A stretch of DNA of 63,431 nucleotides from positions 1 through 63,431 of the forward strand of contig JARBTR010000010.1 of the NCBI GenBank assembly GCA_029240105.1, read 5' to 3'. The position numbers and the translations under genes were made by a program. Shown piece after piece: positions 35,429-43,842 of this stretch; the first letter of the stretch is position 1, and every line of letters starts with the position of its first letter. Below the pieces are notes generated by a model that had not been told where the DNA came from, did not search any database, and saw only the letters and a list, made by a program, of their open reading frames with translations. This DNA is from Caryophanales bacterium. Its GTDB lineage: Bacteria > Bacillota > Bacilli > JARBTR01.

Positions 35429-36781
35429 TTATTTAATATTTAATTTTGGAGCTACACCACTACCATGGCATTTTTCGCAATATACTTTACTCATACCTTT
35501 CACTTCTTTAGCTGGCTTTGACACATAATGACACACTTTACATTGTGATTCTAATGTATTTGTATTTGTATATGAATGTGAAATTGACCATGTAGCAACT
35601 TTATGATTTTCTGGAACAGAAGCTGTAGATCCGTGACATGTAGAACAATAAGCGTTACCTTGTATTTCCTTAGACATTTGATCAGGTGTAACATTAGGTT
35701 TGCCTACATATTTTTTATTTTCAGCAGCCTTTAATAAATCCTTGACGTTGGACTGAGGTAAACGACGAATCCAGTTTTGATCTTTATGACAGTTGATACA
35801 TTTTTGAACGTCTTCAAATGCTAATGCACCATGTCCTCCTGTCATAAAGTTTGAATCTGCATGTGAGTTTGGTGCTGAATCCTTCGTATGACAAGTAGAG
35901 CATTCCATAGAAATTTTGCCTTGTGAAGCTAATCCCATAGATTGCTTTAAAACATTTTGTAGCACTTCTGTATTCACATTCGCAAACTCTTTAGGAGCCA
36001 CTAATTTCGTCTTCTCTGTGTGATCTTTCTTTGGCTCCATATATGGGAGTGCATAGTTAATATCTTCGTATGGCTTTTGACCATTATTCACTCGCGTATG
36101 ACATTCAATACAAGTTCCCATATTCGGCTTTCGATCTGCATCTGTAATTAAAATACCCGCTGTTTTCAAATCATTTTTATCGTAATATTTTAGTTGGTCT
36201 GATGTTAAAAGATCTCGTTCTGCTAATTTGCCGTGAGCAACTCCTGAATGACAAAATATACATCCAATTCCCCGTTTTGTAACATGCTTACTATGATCCA
36301 AAATTAACCCTGTATCTGATTTATTCTTACCACTAGGTAATTTCCCAACCTGAATATCATTTAATGTATGGCACCCCTCTTGTAGACACGTTCTATCTGG
36401 GACTGCCTCATGTTCGTGTTGATGAATTGGATTTGGTAATCCAACCACATGGTAATATACCTCTTTTAAAGCCTTTACCTTGTGATAAACGAACATTACT
36501 GGACCATCTGGGGGAACATGGCACGTTATACATCTTACATTTTTATGCGCACTTATAGCATGACTCGAACGCTCTGGAGCCATCTCATGACAAACACCAC
36601 AGAATTCAGTCGAATTAGTCGCAGCCATTGCACTAAGAGTAAAACCTATAAAAACCACAAAGATGCCTAATAAAGCAAAAACTGCTTTCCATTTGTTGGC
36701 AGGTTTTGACCAATCGATTGCTTTAAGTTTACTCAAAGTGCTAACCTTTTTCGCTTTCTTTTCCTTTCGATTCTCCATCAT
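35429..36781 (-). CDS. NapC/NirT-like membrane-anchored decahaem cytochrome c
   Basis: 450 aa. One N-terminal transmembrane helix (about residues 32-54) is followed directly by CGVCH and CITCH in a NapC/NirT-like arrangement. The remaining motifs in order are CLQEGCH (a CX4CH site), CIFCH, CIECH, CSTCH, CINCH, CSTCH, CKVCH and CEKCH, ten sites in all. NapC/NirT proteins pass electrons from menaquinol to periplasmic or surface acceptors, so this is a likely quinol-oxidising entry point for the cluster. The start may be the second Met (36778); AAAGG lies just upstream. CX4CH sites are known from cytochrome c3. Confidence 0.92.
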   Translation of the reverse strand: MMENRKEKKAKKVSTLSKLKAIDWSKPANKWKAVFALLGIFVVFIGFTLSAMAATNSTEFCGVCHEMAPERSSHAISAHKNVRCITCHVPPDGPVMFVYHKVKALKEVYYHVVGLPNPIHQHEHEAVPDRTCLQEGCHTLNDIQVGKLPSGKNKSDTGLILDHSKHVTKRGIGCIFCHSGVAHGKLAERDLLTSDQLKYYDKNDLKTAGILITDADRKPNMGTCIECHTRVNNGQKPYEDINYALPYMEPKKDHTEKTKLVAPKEFANVNTEVLQNVLKQSMGLASQGKISMECSTCHTKDSAPNSHADSNFMTGGHGALAFEDVQKCINCHKDQNWIRRLPQSNVKDLLKAAENKKYVGKPNVTPDQMSKEIQGNAYCSTCHGSTASVPENHKVATWSISHSYTNTNTLESQCKVCHYVSKPAKEVKGMSKVYCEKCHGSGVAPKLNIK

Positions 36782-36861
36782 AAATTCCTTTCAAAACTAT
36801 GAAATTTGATTCTTACAAAATGTTGTGAGTTTATTTTTCACTGTTCGTATCACAAATATTT

Positions 36862-36875
36862 TGTACCAAATTTAA
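36862..36875 (-). promoter_or_regulatory. shared 14-nt upstream motif, copy 2
   Basis: The same TGTACCAAATTTAA as at 30567, 81-84 nt before the decahaem start depending on which Met is used. Apart from this and the DedA terminator, the 339-nt gap 36782-37120 holds only short AT-rich hairpins. Confidence 0.45.
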
Positions 36876-36950
36876 AGTAGTAATCAAAGAATAGAAAAAG
36901 GTTGAATAAAGTTGTCCATTACAAAATTATTTGTAGCAAAATTATTAAAA

Positions 36951-36988
36951 TTAAAAAACCGACTCGCTGTCTATACACGAGTCAGTTT
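36951..36988 (-). terminator. terminator downstream of the DedA gene
   Basis: AAACTGACTCG and CGAGTCGGTTT (minus strand) are followed by TTTAATTTT. It lies 133 nt after the DedA stop; a smaller ACTGAG/CTCAGT hairpin lies between. Confidence 0.65.
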
Positions 36989-37120
36989 GAAAAAATTTTA
37001 TTCTTTAAGGGAAAAAGTATGCTTTTCGTTACTAAATTGAAGTTTTTACGACAAAGAACTGAGATGAAGCTCAGTCCTACTTATAATATGGTTCATGTGC
37101 TAAGCTCAAACCAGATTGTA

Positions 37121-37747
37121 TTATTTTTTTGATTTCATTTTTTCTTGAATGAATGTGTAAACCACCGGTAAAAAAGAAATAGCGATGATTCCTATAGTAA
37201 CAATCGAGAAATTCTCTTTAACAAATTGTATATTACCGAAGAAATAACCAAGCACTAAGAATAAAGTAATCCATATGAATGCTCCAGCAATATTTCTAGA
37301 CAAGAACCGCGGATAATTCATTTTTCCAATTCCAGCAACAAAAGGCACAAAAGTACGTACAATAGGCATAAATTTACCTACGATTATAGCCTTACCACCG
37401 TATTTTTCATAAAATCCTTCTGCTCTGAGCAGATACTCGACTCGAACGAAACGACTTTCAGCAAGCCTTTTCCCTATTTTTCGGCCGATATAGTAATTTA
37501 TATTATCCCCTAGGATAGAGGCACTAATTAGAAGAATCCACAACAAAAAAATGTTAAAATCACCCTTGGCCGCAAAAGCTCCTGCTGCAAACAAAAGTGA
37601 ATCCCCCGGTAAAAATGGTGTTACAACAAAACCAGTCTCTAAAAAAATAATGAAAAATAAGATAAAATACGTTAGAAACCCGTAACTATCAATAAATTGC
37701 GAGATATATGTGTCGATATGTAAAATTGCTTTGAAAAATTCGATCAT
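37121..37747 (-). CDS. DedA-family membrane protein
   Basis: A 208-aa SNARE-associated/VTT-domain protein. Visible motifs are FLETGFVVTPFLPGDSLLFAAGAFAA, the G-x-x-x-x-Y-x-x-G-R motif in GDNINYYIGRKIGKRL, and GKFMPIVRTFVPFVAGIGKM. DedA proteins are implicated in flipping undecaprenyl phosphate or phosphatidylethanolamine and in membrane homeostasis. Monocistronic and divergent from the hemolysin III-like gene. Confidence 0.93.
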   Translation of the reverse strand: MIEFFKAILHIDTYISQFIDSYGFLTYFILFFIIFLETGFVVTPFLPGDSLLFAAGAFAAKGDFNIFLLWILLISASILGDNINYYIGRKIGKRLAESRFVRVEYLLRAEGFYEKYGGKAIIVGKFMPIVRTFVPFVAGIGKMNYPRFLSRNIAGAFIWITLFLVLGYFFGNIQFVKENFSIVTIGIIAISFLPVVYTFIQEKMKSKK

Positions 37748-37896
37748 TTGACTTGTCCTTTTCTTTTAATTTAGTTTATATTTTATAAATCATAGCATAA
37801 ATCACATTTTTTTGTTTAAAATTAGTTTCAATAATGGTTTTAAATCTGTAAAATAACAAAAGTATAAACAACGTATTAGTTAAGGAGGAATTAGTT

Positions 37897-38544
37897 TTGA
37901 AACGATTTGTACGTGAACCTATAAATGGATTTACACATTTAGCTGGAGCTGTTCTTGCTTTTGCGGGACTACTTATGCTTGTTATAAAAGCTTCCCTTGT
38001 TACAAAATCAGCATTGGCTATTACAGCTGTAACAATTTTTGGAATTAGTATGATTTTACTCTATTCTGCTTCTGCAACATTCCATATGGTTATTGCATCA
38101 CGAAAAGTCATTCGCTTTCTTCAAAAGATGGACCATTCGATGATTTTCTTGTTGATATTCGGAACGTATACTCCATTTTGTTTAATAACGTTAAACGGTT
38201 GGATTGGATGGACTGTTTGGGGTATCGTGACAGGATGTGCTGTCGCCGGTATACTTTTCAAGTTTATATGGTTCAAATCACCTAAGTGGGTTTCAACAGG
38301 ACTGTATCTTGCGATGGGTTGGCTTATCATCATTGCTTTTGTCCCTCTTGCTACTAATATGGCTACTGGTGGAGTCGTTTTTCTTGTGGTAGGCGGAGTT
38401 TCGTATACATTAGGTGGCATTATTTATGGTCTTGAACCTGCTTGGATGAAAACTAAGTTTCTAGGTTTCCACGAAATTTTTCACCTTTTCGTACTTTTCG
38501 GATCGTTCTCCCATTTCTATAGCATTTTTAATTATGTGCTTTAG
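37897..38544 (+). CDS. hemolysin III family membrane protein (YplQ-like)
   Basis: A 215-aa PAQR-fold protein with seven hydrophobic segments. The conserved metal-site motifs are SATFHM near residue 70, the His-Ser of KMDHSMIFLLIFGTYTPF, and the C-terminal HEIFHLFVLFGSFSHF. AAGGAGG precedes a TTG or ATG-type start region; the start as given is TTG followed by KRFVREP. The function in bacteria is unclear despite the family name. Confidence 0.92.
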   Translation: MKRFVREPINGFTHLAGAVLAFAGLLMLVIKASLVTKSALAITAVTIFGISMILLYSASATFHMVIASRKVIRFLQKMDHSMIFLLIFGTYTPFCLITLNGWIGWTVWGIVTGCAVAGILFKFIWFKSPKWVSTGLYLAMGWLIIIAFVPLATNMATGGVVFLVVGGVSYTLGGIIYGLEPAWMKTKFLGFHEIFHLFVLFGSFSHFYSIFNYVL

Positions 38545-38579
38545 TTTAATTTAATAAATTTATATTAAATAAAAATTAG

Positions 38580-38672
38580 CCCATTGTTACTTGTAAAAAT
38601 TACCCAATAGGATAGACTTTTTTAAACTGTCTATTCTATTGGGTACATTTAATTGTAACAGTGGGTTTTTTT
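38580..38672 (+). terminator. nested long hairpin terminator
   Basis: The outer stem CCCATTGTTAC pairs with GTAACAGTGGG. The inner stem TACCCAATAG pairs with CTATTGGGTA, and the innermost ATAGAC pairs with GTCTAT. TTTTTTT follows. The 93-nt palindrome is larger than a usual terminator and could be a palindromic repeat element used as one. Confidence 0.75.
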
Positions 38673-38682
38673 GAAAAATTCA

Positions 38683-38711
38683 TTGACCAAAATTTACAGT
38701 TAGCATATTAT
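38683..38711 (+). promoter_or_regulatory. cadA promoter
   Basis: TTGACC (38683-38688), a 17-nt spacer and TATTAT (38706-38711). The palindromic operator begins 12 nt downstream, so repressor bound there would cover the transcription start. Confidence 0.7.
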
Positions 38712-38722
38712 AGGGTTAACAT

Positions 38723-38742
38723 AGTTGAATGATTGTTCAACT
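38723..38742 (+). promoter_or_regulatory. CadC/ArsR-type operator
   Basis: AGTTGAA, six bases and TTCAACT form a perfect 7-bp inverted repeat. It lies between the -10 and the cadA start codon and resembles the TTGAA-centred operators of CadC/SmtB repressors. The regulator gene lies at the end of the same operon. Confidence 0.7.
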
Positions 38743-38762
38743 GTTTCTAGGAAGGTGTATAC

Positions 38763-40892
38763 ATGGGGAAACAAAGTGAGTTTATTTTACAAGGTTTAGA
38801 TTGTGCAAGTTGTGCAGCAAAGGTAGAAAATGCAGTTAAAAAAATGCCTGATGTTTCAGATGTAACTGTCAATTCCTTTACAAAAACAATGGTTGTTGAA
38901 AGTAAAAATGAAAATCTTTATGAAGATATATCCACATTGATAAAAAATGTGGAACCAAAAATAACAGTCAAAGTAAAAAATGATGGTAAAAAACATCATG
39001 ATCATGACCACCATCATCACGATCATGATCATTCTCACGGTAATTCTTCCATTTCAAAACTCGAAGTTCTCCGTTTCAGCATTGGAATCATTTTATTTGC
39101 TATAGGTATTTTAGGGAATATAAACAACTTTGGTGAAAATATTGTATTTATTATTGCTTATATACTTATAGGCGGAGATGTCGTTTACAGTGCCTTTAGA
39201 AACATATTAAAAGGTCAAGTTTTCGATGAATTTTTCCTGATGAGTGTTGCAACGATTGGAGCATTTGCAATTGGAGAACATTCTGAAGCAGTAGCTGTTA
39301 TGCTTTTCTATCAAATTGGTGAGATTTTTCAAAAGCAAGCTTTAGATAAATCTCGTAAATCGATTGCTGACCTAATGGATATCAGACCAGAAGTTGCCCA
39401 TGTAAAAAAAGGCAATGAAATCGTTTCTGTTTCACCAGAAGAAGTAACTATTGGCGACATTATTGTTGTCAAACCTGGTGAAAAAGTTCCCCTTGATTCA
39501 GTTGTTATAAATGGAAGTTCAACAATTGACACGTCTGCACTTACCGGTGAATCTGTACCTCGTATAGTAAATTCGAAGGATATGATCCTATCAGGAACAG
39601 TCAACCTTACCGGACTACTTACTGCAGAAGTGAAACATACAATTGGAGAATCAACCGTTTCAAAGATTTTGAATTTGGTACAAAACGCAAGTAATAAAAA
39701 AGCAAAAACAGAGCAGTTCATTACGAAATTTGCAAAAGTGTATACACCTGCTGTCGTATATTTTGCACTTGCTTTGGCATTAATTCCGCCTATTTTTACT
39801 GATGCAAGTTTCACAGATTGGATTCACCGCGCTCTCGTTTTCCTTGTAATCTCCTGTCCTTGTGCCCTAGTAATTTCAATACCACTTGGATTTTTTGGTG
39901 GAATTGGTGGTGCATCTAAGCAAGGCATTTTGATTAAAGGTGGCAACTATCTAGAGGCTTTGAATAAAGTGGATACCGTTGTTTTTGATAAAACAGGCAC
40001 CTTAACAAAAGGTTCTTTTAGTGTCACTAAAATTCAAGCAGTTGGAGATTTTACTGAAACAGAAATACTGCAAACTGCAGCCTATGCAGAATTTTTTTCA
40101 AATCACCCTATTGCTGTATCCATTATGGCTAAGTACGAAGAGAAAATTGATGAAGGTCGGTTATCTGAATTTGAAGAAATTGCCGGTTATGGGTTAAAAG
40201 TAAAATTTGATGGTCGTACCATTTTAGCTGGAAACCAAAAGTTGATGCACAAATACAACGTAAACCATACTGAAGCAAAAGAATTTGGAACGATTGTATA
40301 TATAGCAGTAGATGGAAATTTTGCTGGATATCTCGTGATTTCTGATGAAATTAAAGAGGATAGTAAAGCAACAGTTGATGCACTACACTCAATGGGAATT
40401 AACCGAGTGATCATGTTAACTGGAGATAGTAAGACAGTTGGCGAAGAAGTTGCTGGTCTTTTAGGATTGGATGAAGTTTATACAGAACTTTTACCGGACC
40501 AAAAGGTTGAAGTTATGGAACAGCTGAAGGTGACGAAGAAAACGGATGGTCGATTAATTTTCGTTGGTGACGGTATCAACGATGCTCCAGTGTTAGCCTT
40601 AGCAGATGTTGGAGTTGCAATGGGAGGATTAGGCTCGGATGCAGCCATTGAAGCATCTGATGTAGTCTTAATGACAGATGAACCTTCTAAATTGGTTACA
40701 GCCATCCGTATCGCTAAACGAACAAAACAAATTGTTTGGCAAAACATCGCGTTCGCATTAGGTGTAAAAGGACTAGTTCTATTGCTTGGTGCGGGTGGCC
40801 TCGCAACCATGTGGGAAGCTGTTTTTGCTGATGTTGGTGTTGCTTTGATTGCGATTTTAAATGCTACACGAGCGATGAAAAGTAATAACTAA
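38763..40892 (+). CDS. cadA: Zn/Cd/Pb-exporting P1B-type ATPase
   Basis: 709 aa. The N-terminal HMA domain has metal motif GLDCASC. A His/Asp-rich linker HHDHDHHHHDHDHSHG lies near residues 79-95. Next come transmembrane helices, the TGES actuator motif, the CPC motif in ISCPCALVIS (helix 6), the phosphorylation loop DKTGTLTK, and GDGINDAPVLA. The CPC plus His-rich linker points to Zn, Cd and Pb rather than Cu. AGGAAGG precedes the ATG. It is cotranscribed with the cadC-like gene 51 nt downstream and negatively autoregulated through the upstream operator. Confidence 0.95.
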   Translation: MGKQSEFILQGLDCASCAAKVENAVKKMPDVSDVTVNSFTKTMVVESKNENLYEDISTLIKNVEPKITVKVKNDGKKHHDHDHHHHDHDHSHGNSSISKLEVLRFSIGIILFAIGILGNINNFGENIVFIIAYILIGGDVVYSAFRNILKGQVFDEFFLMSVATIGAFAIGEHSEAVAVMLFYQIGEIFQKQALDKSRKSIADLMDIRPEVAHVKKGNEIVSVSPEEVTIGDIIVVKPGEKVPLDSVVINGSSTIDTSALTGESVPRIVNSKDMILSGTVNLTGLLTAEVKHTIGESTVSKILNLVQNASNKKAKTEQFITKFAKVYTPAVVYFALALALIPPIFTDASFTDWIHRALVFLVISCPCALVISIPLGFFGGIGGASKQGILIKGGNYLEALNKVDTVVFDKTGTLTKGSFSVTKIQAVGDFTETEILQTAAYAEFFSNHPIAVSIMAKYEEKIDEGRLSEFEEIAGYGLKVKFDGRTILAGNQKLMHKYNVNHTEAKEFGTIVYIAVDGNFAGYLVISDEIKEDSKATVDALHSMGINRVIMLTGDSKTVGEEVAGLLGLDEVYTELLPDQKVEVMEQLKVTKKTDGRLIFVGDGINDAPVLALADVGVAMGGLGSDAAIEASDVVLMTDEPSKLVTAIRIAKRTKQIVWQNIAFALGVKGLVLLLGAGGLATMWEAVFADVGVALIAILNATRAMKSNN

Positions 40893-40943
40893 TACAGATA
40901 AAAATGTTAAAATTTTAGACATTAAGAGAAATTGGTGATTGAA

Positions 40944-41303
40944 ATGATGGATAATGGAATTCTTCGATGTGATTGTTCGGCTGTTCATGAGGAAGTTGTA
41001 ACTCGTGTCAAAAAGCAAATGCCTAAAGAAGAAAATCTATATGATTTGGCAGAATTATTTAAGGTATTTGGCGATACAACCCGTGTCAAAATTTTATGGG
41101 CGCTAGATAATGCAGAAATGTGTGTATGTGATATTTCGGTATTATTGAACATGACTAAATCAGCCGTCTCCCATCAACTACGTGTGTTGAAGCAAGCTCG
41201 ACTAGTTAAATATCGTAAAGACGGAAAAAACGTTTACTACTCGCTAGATGACAACCATATCGCAAGTATCTTTGAGCTAGGTATGGCCCATATAAACGAA
41301 TAG
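40944..41303 (+). CDS. cadC: ArsR/SmtB-family metal sensor (CadC-like)
   Basis: About 119 aa. A winged helix has the recognition segment MTKSAVSHQLRVLKQARLVKYRKDG. The N-terminal CDCSAVHEE and the CVCD in helix 3/4 region (EMCVCDISVLL) match the thiol alpha3N metal site of CadC (two N-terminal plus two CxC cysteines). The C-terminal DDNHIASIFELGMAHINE matches the alpha5 Zn site. It should release cadA transcription on Cd, Pb or Zn. Start at one of two adjacent ATG codons; an in-frame TTG at 40932 is also possible. Confidence 0.92.
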   Translation: MMDNGILRCDCSAVHEEVVTRVKKQMPKEENLYDLAELFKVFGDTTRVKILWALDNAEMCVCDISVLLNMTKSAVSHQLRVLKQARLVKYRKDGKNVYYSLDDNHIASIFELGMAHINE

Positions 41304-41328
41304 TATTTGATCCTTAACAACCATATAA

Positions 41329-41368
41329 AAATAGTCATGGTGGCAATGGTTACCTCCATGACTGTTAT
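41329..41368 (+). terminator. hairpin after cadC, possible terminator
   Basis: AGTCATGG and CCATGACT enclose a partly paired middle (GGTAACC-like). The T-run is poor, so termination is tentative. Confidence 0.4.
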
Positions 41369-41418
41369 CTATATCTGAACCTACAAAGATTTATTGTCAA
41401 GCCTGAATTTACCCACTA

Positions 41419-41440
41419 TAAAAAAATCCCCTCGGGATTG
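41419..41440 (-). terminator. terminator downstream of the CNNM gene
   Basis: AATCCC, loop GAG and GGGATT (minus strand) are followed by TTTTTTATAG. A second palindrome at 41450-41496 lies between it and the gene. Confidence 0.7.
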
Positions 41441-41449
41441 AAAATTCAT

Positions 41450-41496
41450 AAAGCCTCCTCGCCTAAAAAACAATAGTTTTTAGACAGGGAGGCTTT
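41450..41496. repeat. palindromic hairpin
   Basis: AAAGCCTCC and GGAGGCTTT form the outer stem and CTAAAAA/TTTTTAG the inner one. It may work as a bidirectional terminator for the convergent cadC and CNNM genes. Confidence 0.6.
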
Positions 41497-41543
41497 GTGC
41501 GCTCATTTGAAGAATGATTTACTATGCATTTTTACAAACCATT

Positions 41544-42830
41544 TTATTCATTACTTTTTAATTTAATTTCAATAAATAATATCTGATTAGCTTTCTTTTT
41601 AATTACTTTTAGTTCATATTTTCCTATAAATAATGATTGACCCTCTTCAATTTCGAGATTTTGGGTAAGTATCCATCCCCCAATGGTATCGACGTCACTT
41701 TCAGGAATATCTATATCCAATAAATTATTTAGCTCAGAGATAAGTACTTTACCGTCTACAACTTTATGATTTTCACTTATGTTTTCAACCGCTGATTTTT
41801 CATCTGAATCATATTCATCCTTAATTTCACCAACGATTTCTTCAAGTATGTCTTCTAAAGTTACCATCCCAGAAGTACCCCCATATTCATCATGTAGTAT
41901 GGCTAAAGGAATATGTGTTTTCTGCATCTTTAACATTAAATCATAAATTGGGATTGTTTCAATAATATGCAACACAGGACGAATATTATCTTTAATCGTT
42001 GAAGTGGATTCTTTTTTAAGATAAAGATCCTTTACATTAATCATTCCTAAGATAGTATCCTTGTCATCGTGATAGACTGGATATCTTGTATATTTTTCTA
42101 TTTGAATAATTTCCTTGATTTCTTCAAGAGAATCTTCAACAAATATACCCACCATTTCAACCCTAGGGATCATGATTTCTTTTGCAATACGATTATCGAA
42201 CTCAAAAATATTATTAACATATTTATACTCAGCCGAGTTTATTTCACCTCTTTTGTAGCTCTCCGATAAAATGATTCTAAGCTCTTCCTCTGAATGAGCT
42301 TCCTCATGTTCAGAAACTACACCCAAACCAAACAACTTTGTAATAAATCTAGCAGAATTATTAAGTACCCAGATGATTGGATACGAGATTTTGTAAAACC
42401 ATATTAAAGGAGAAGAAAACAGTAATGTAACAGCTTCTGCCTTTTGAATGGCTAATGTTTTTGGAGCCAGTTCTCCTATAACAACATGTAGAAATGTGAT
42501 TGAACTAAAAGCAATAATAAAAGATATGGTATTTGCGACACCTGCAGAAAAGTCGAGATTCTCAAAAACTGGCTTTAGAAGATGATGAATCGTAGGTTCT
42601 CCTAGCCAACCCAATCCCAATGCCGTCAAGGTGATACCCAATTGGCATGCAGATAAATATTCATCTAAATTTGATTTTACTTTCTTAGCTGCTAATGAAC
42701 CCTTTCTTCCTTCTTGTACTAATTGATCAATTCGACTTCCACGTACTCGAATAACTGCAAACTCAGATGCTACAAAAAATCCTGTAATAGCAATGAGTAA
42801 GATGACAAAGATTATATTAAACACTTCCAT
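41544..42830 (-). CDS. CNNM/CBS-domain membrane protein (hemolysin C-like, YhdP/YrkA type)
   Basis: 428 aa: DUF21/CNNM transmembrane domain with four hydrophobic segments (residues 1-200, including FFVASEFAVIRVRGSRI and GWLGEPTIHHLL), two CBS domains (about 215-335, IPRVEMVGIF and HIPLAILHDEYGGTSGMVTLEDILEEIVGEI), and a CorC/HlyC domain at the end. Related proteins export Mg or Co or adjust Mg homeostasis in Bacillus. Single gene; no Mg riboswitch is visible in the 160 nt upstream. Confidence 0.92.
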   Translation of the reverse strand: MEVFNIIFVILLIAITGFFVASEFAVIRVRGSRIDQLVQEGRKGSLAAKKVKSNLDEYLSACQLGITLTALGLGWLGEPTIHHLLKPVFENLDFSAGVANTISFIIAFSSITFLHVVIGELAPKTLAIQKAEAVTLLFSSPLIWFYKISYPIIWVLNNSARFITKLFGLGVVSEHEEAHSEEELRIILSESYKRGEINSAEYKYVNNIFEFDNRIAKEIMIPRVEMVGIFVEDSLEEIKEIIQIEKYTRYPVYHDDKDTILGMINVKDLYLKKESTSTIKDNIRPVLHIIETIPIYDLMLKMQKTHIPLAILHDEYGGTSGMVTLEDILEEIVGEIKDEYDSDEKSAVENISENHKVVDGKVLISELNNLLDIDIPESDVDTIGGWILTQNLEIEEGQSLFIGKYELKVIKKKANQILFIEIKLKSNE

Positions 42831-42994
42831 ATTTTCCTCTAGTTTTCAAACTAAAGTTCTCACCTCCCATTTAACTTAATCTTATGAAAAAACAAAAGAC
42901 TTATTAAATCAGAAAATAATATTTATAGTCTATGATTTACATAAGTGATATACATTTATGTAAACATTGAGCACCAGTTTCTAATAAATTATTG

Positions 42995-43696
42995 TTATAA
43001 CCATTTTAAAATTTCTTCAATATTTAAAATTTCAATTTTATTTCCATCCAATTGAATAATTCCCTCGTCTTCCATCTTTCCTAACTCACGAGATAGAGAT
43101 GGTCTGGAAACATTTAAAAACTCTGCAAGACCATTACGATTAAATGGAATTGTCATGATGTAGTTGTCACTTTTTTTGTAAAGACGAGCAAGATACGTAC
43201 ATATTCTTCCCCTCATACTTTTAACTACCAAAATATCAATTTTTTGATTAAGGTTAAGAGCTTTTTGTGCGACTAACTGAACGGTGTTACTTATAAGTTG
43301 CACATGACCAATACAATGCTTACTACAAGATCCCAAAATCGTTACTGGCGAAATAAACAAGATGGTACATGGAGTGGTTGCTGTTACTTGTGCTGGTGCA
43401 TAATTTGCTTTTGCAAGTACAACAATTTCACCAAATATACTTTTCTGTTTTAATTTTCCTATTATTATTTTTTCACCGGTGGCAGTTTCCTTGGATACAT
43501 CCAATTCCCCTGATAAAATAATTCCCATTTCGGTAAGTGGGTCTCCTGTATTTACCACCCTTTCATCCTTTCTGTAATGACTTATTCGAGGTTTAAGACA
43601 TTTCAATGTCTCTATTAGTTCCGTTCTTTCAATATTTTTAAAAAGGATGACGCCTTCAAGTATATCTAAATAGTTTTCTAACATTGTAAGAAACAT
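42995..43696 (-). CDS. Crp/Fnr-family regulator, probable HcpR-type
   Basis: 233 aa: N-terminal cNMP-binding-like sensor domain (about 20-140, with GDPLTEMGIILSGELDVSKE and SIFGEIVVLAKAN) and a C-terminal HTH (FNRNGLAEFLNVSRPSLSRELGKMEDEGII). It has no Fnr-type N-terminal cysteine set. It is divergent from hcp with a 146-nt intergenic region holding two palindromes, as in HcpR systems that activate the hybrid-cluster protein in response to nitric oxide. The start is uncertain (43696 or the Met at 43684); ribosome sites are weak. Confidence 0.85.
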   Translation of the reverse strand: MFLTMLENYLDILEGVILFKNIERTELIETLKCLKPRISHYRKDERVVNTGDPLTEMGIILSGELDVSKETATGEKIIIGKLKQKSIFGEIVVLAKANYAPAQVTATTPCTILFISPVTILGSCSKHCIGHVQLISNTVQLVAQKALNLNQKIDILVVKSMRGRICTYLARLYKKSDNYIMTIPFNRNGLAEFLNVSRPSLSRELGKMEDEGIIQLDGNKIEILNIEEILKWL

Positions 43697-43708
43697 CCAT
43701 TCTATATT

Positions 43709-43722
43709 GTAGCCATGGCTAC
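43709..43722. promoter_or_regulatory. 14-bp perfect palindrome near the regulator start
   Basis: GTAGCCATGGCTAC lies 13 nt upstream of the regulator start in the divergent promoter region. It is a possible autoregulatory site. Confidence 0.45.
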
Positions 43723-43736
43723 CGATTTTTGAATTT

Positions 43737-43751
43737 CATTGTACTACAATG
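43737..43751. promoter_or_regulatory. palindromic candidate operator for hcp
   Basis: CATTGTA, one base and TACAATG form a perfect 7-1-7 inverted repeat, 92 nt before hcp. A dimeric Crp/Fnr-family protein could bind here. Confidence 0.5.
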
Positions 43752-43842
43752 AGTCTGTAAATAGTAGTTTTGCTTGCTTGAAAATTTTAGGATGTCTATT
43801 TAAAAACTCCAAGCAACACTACAATATGAGAGGACGTATTCC

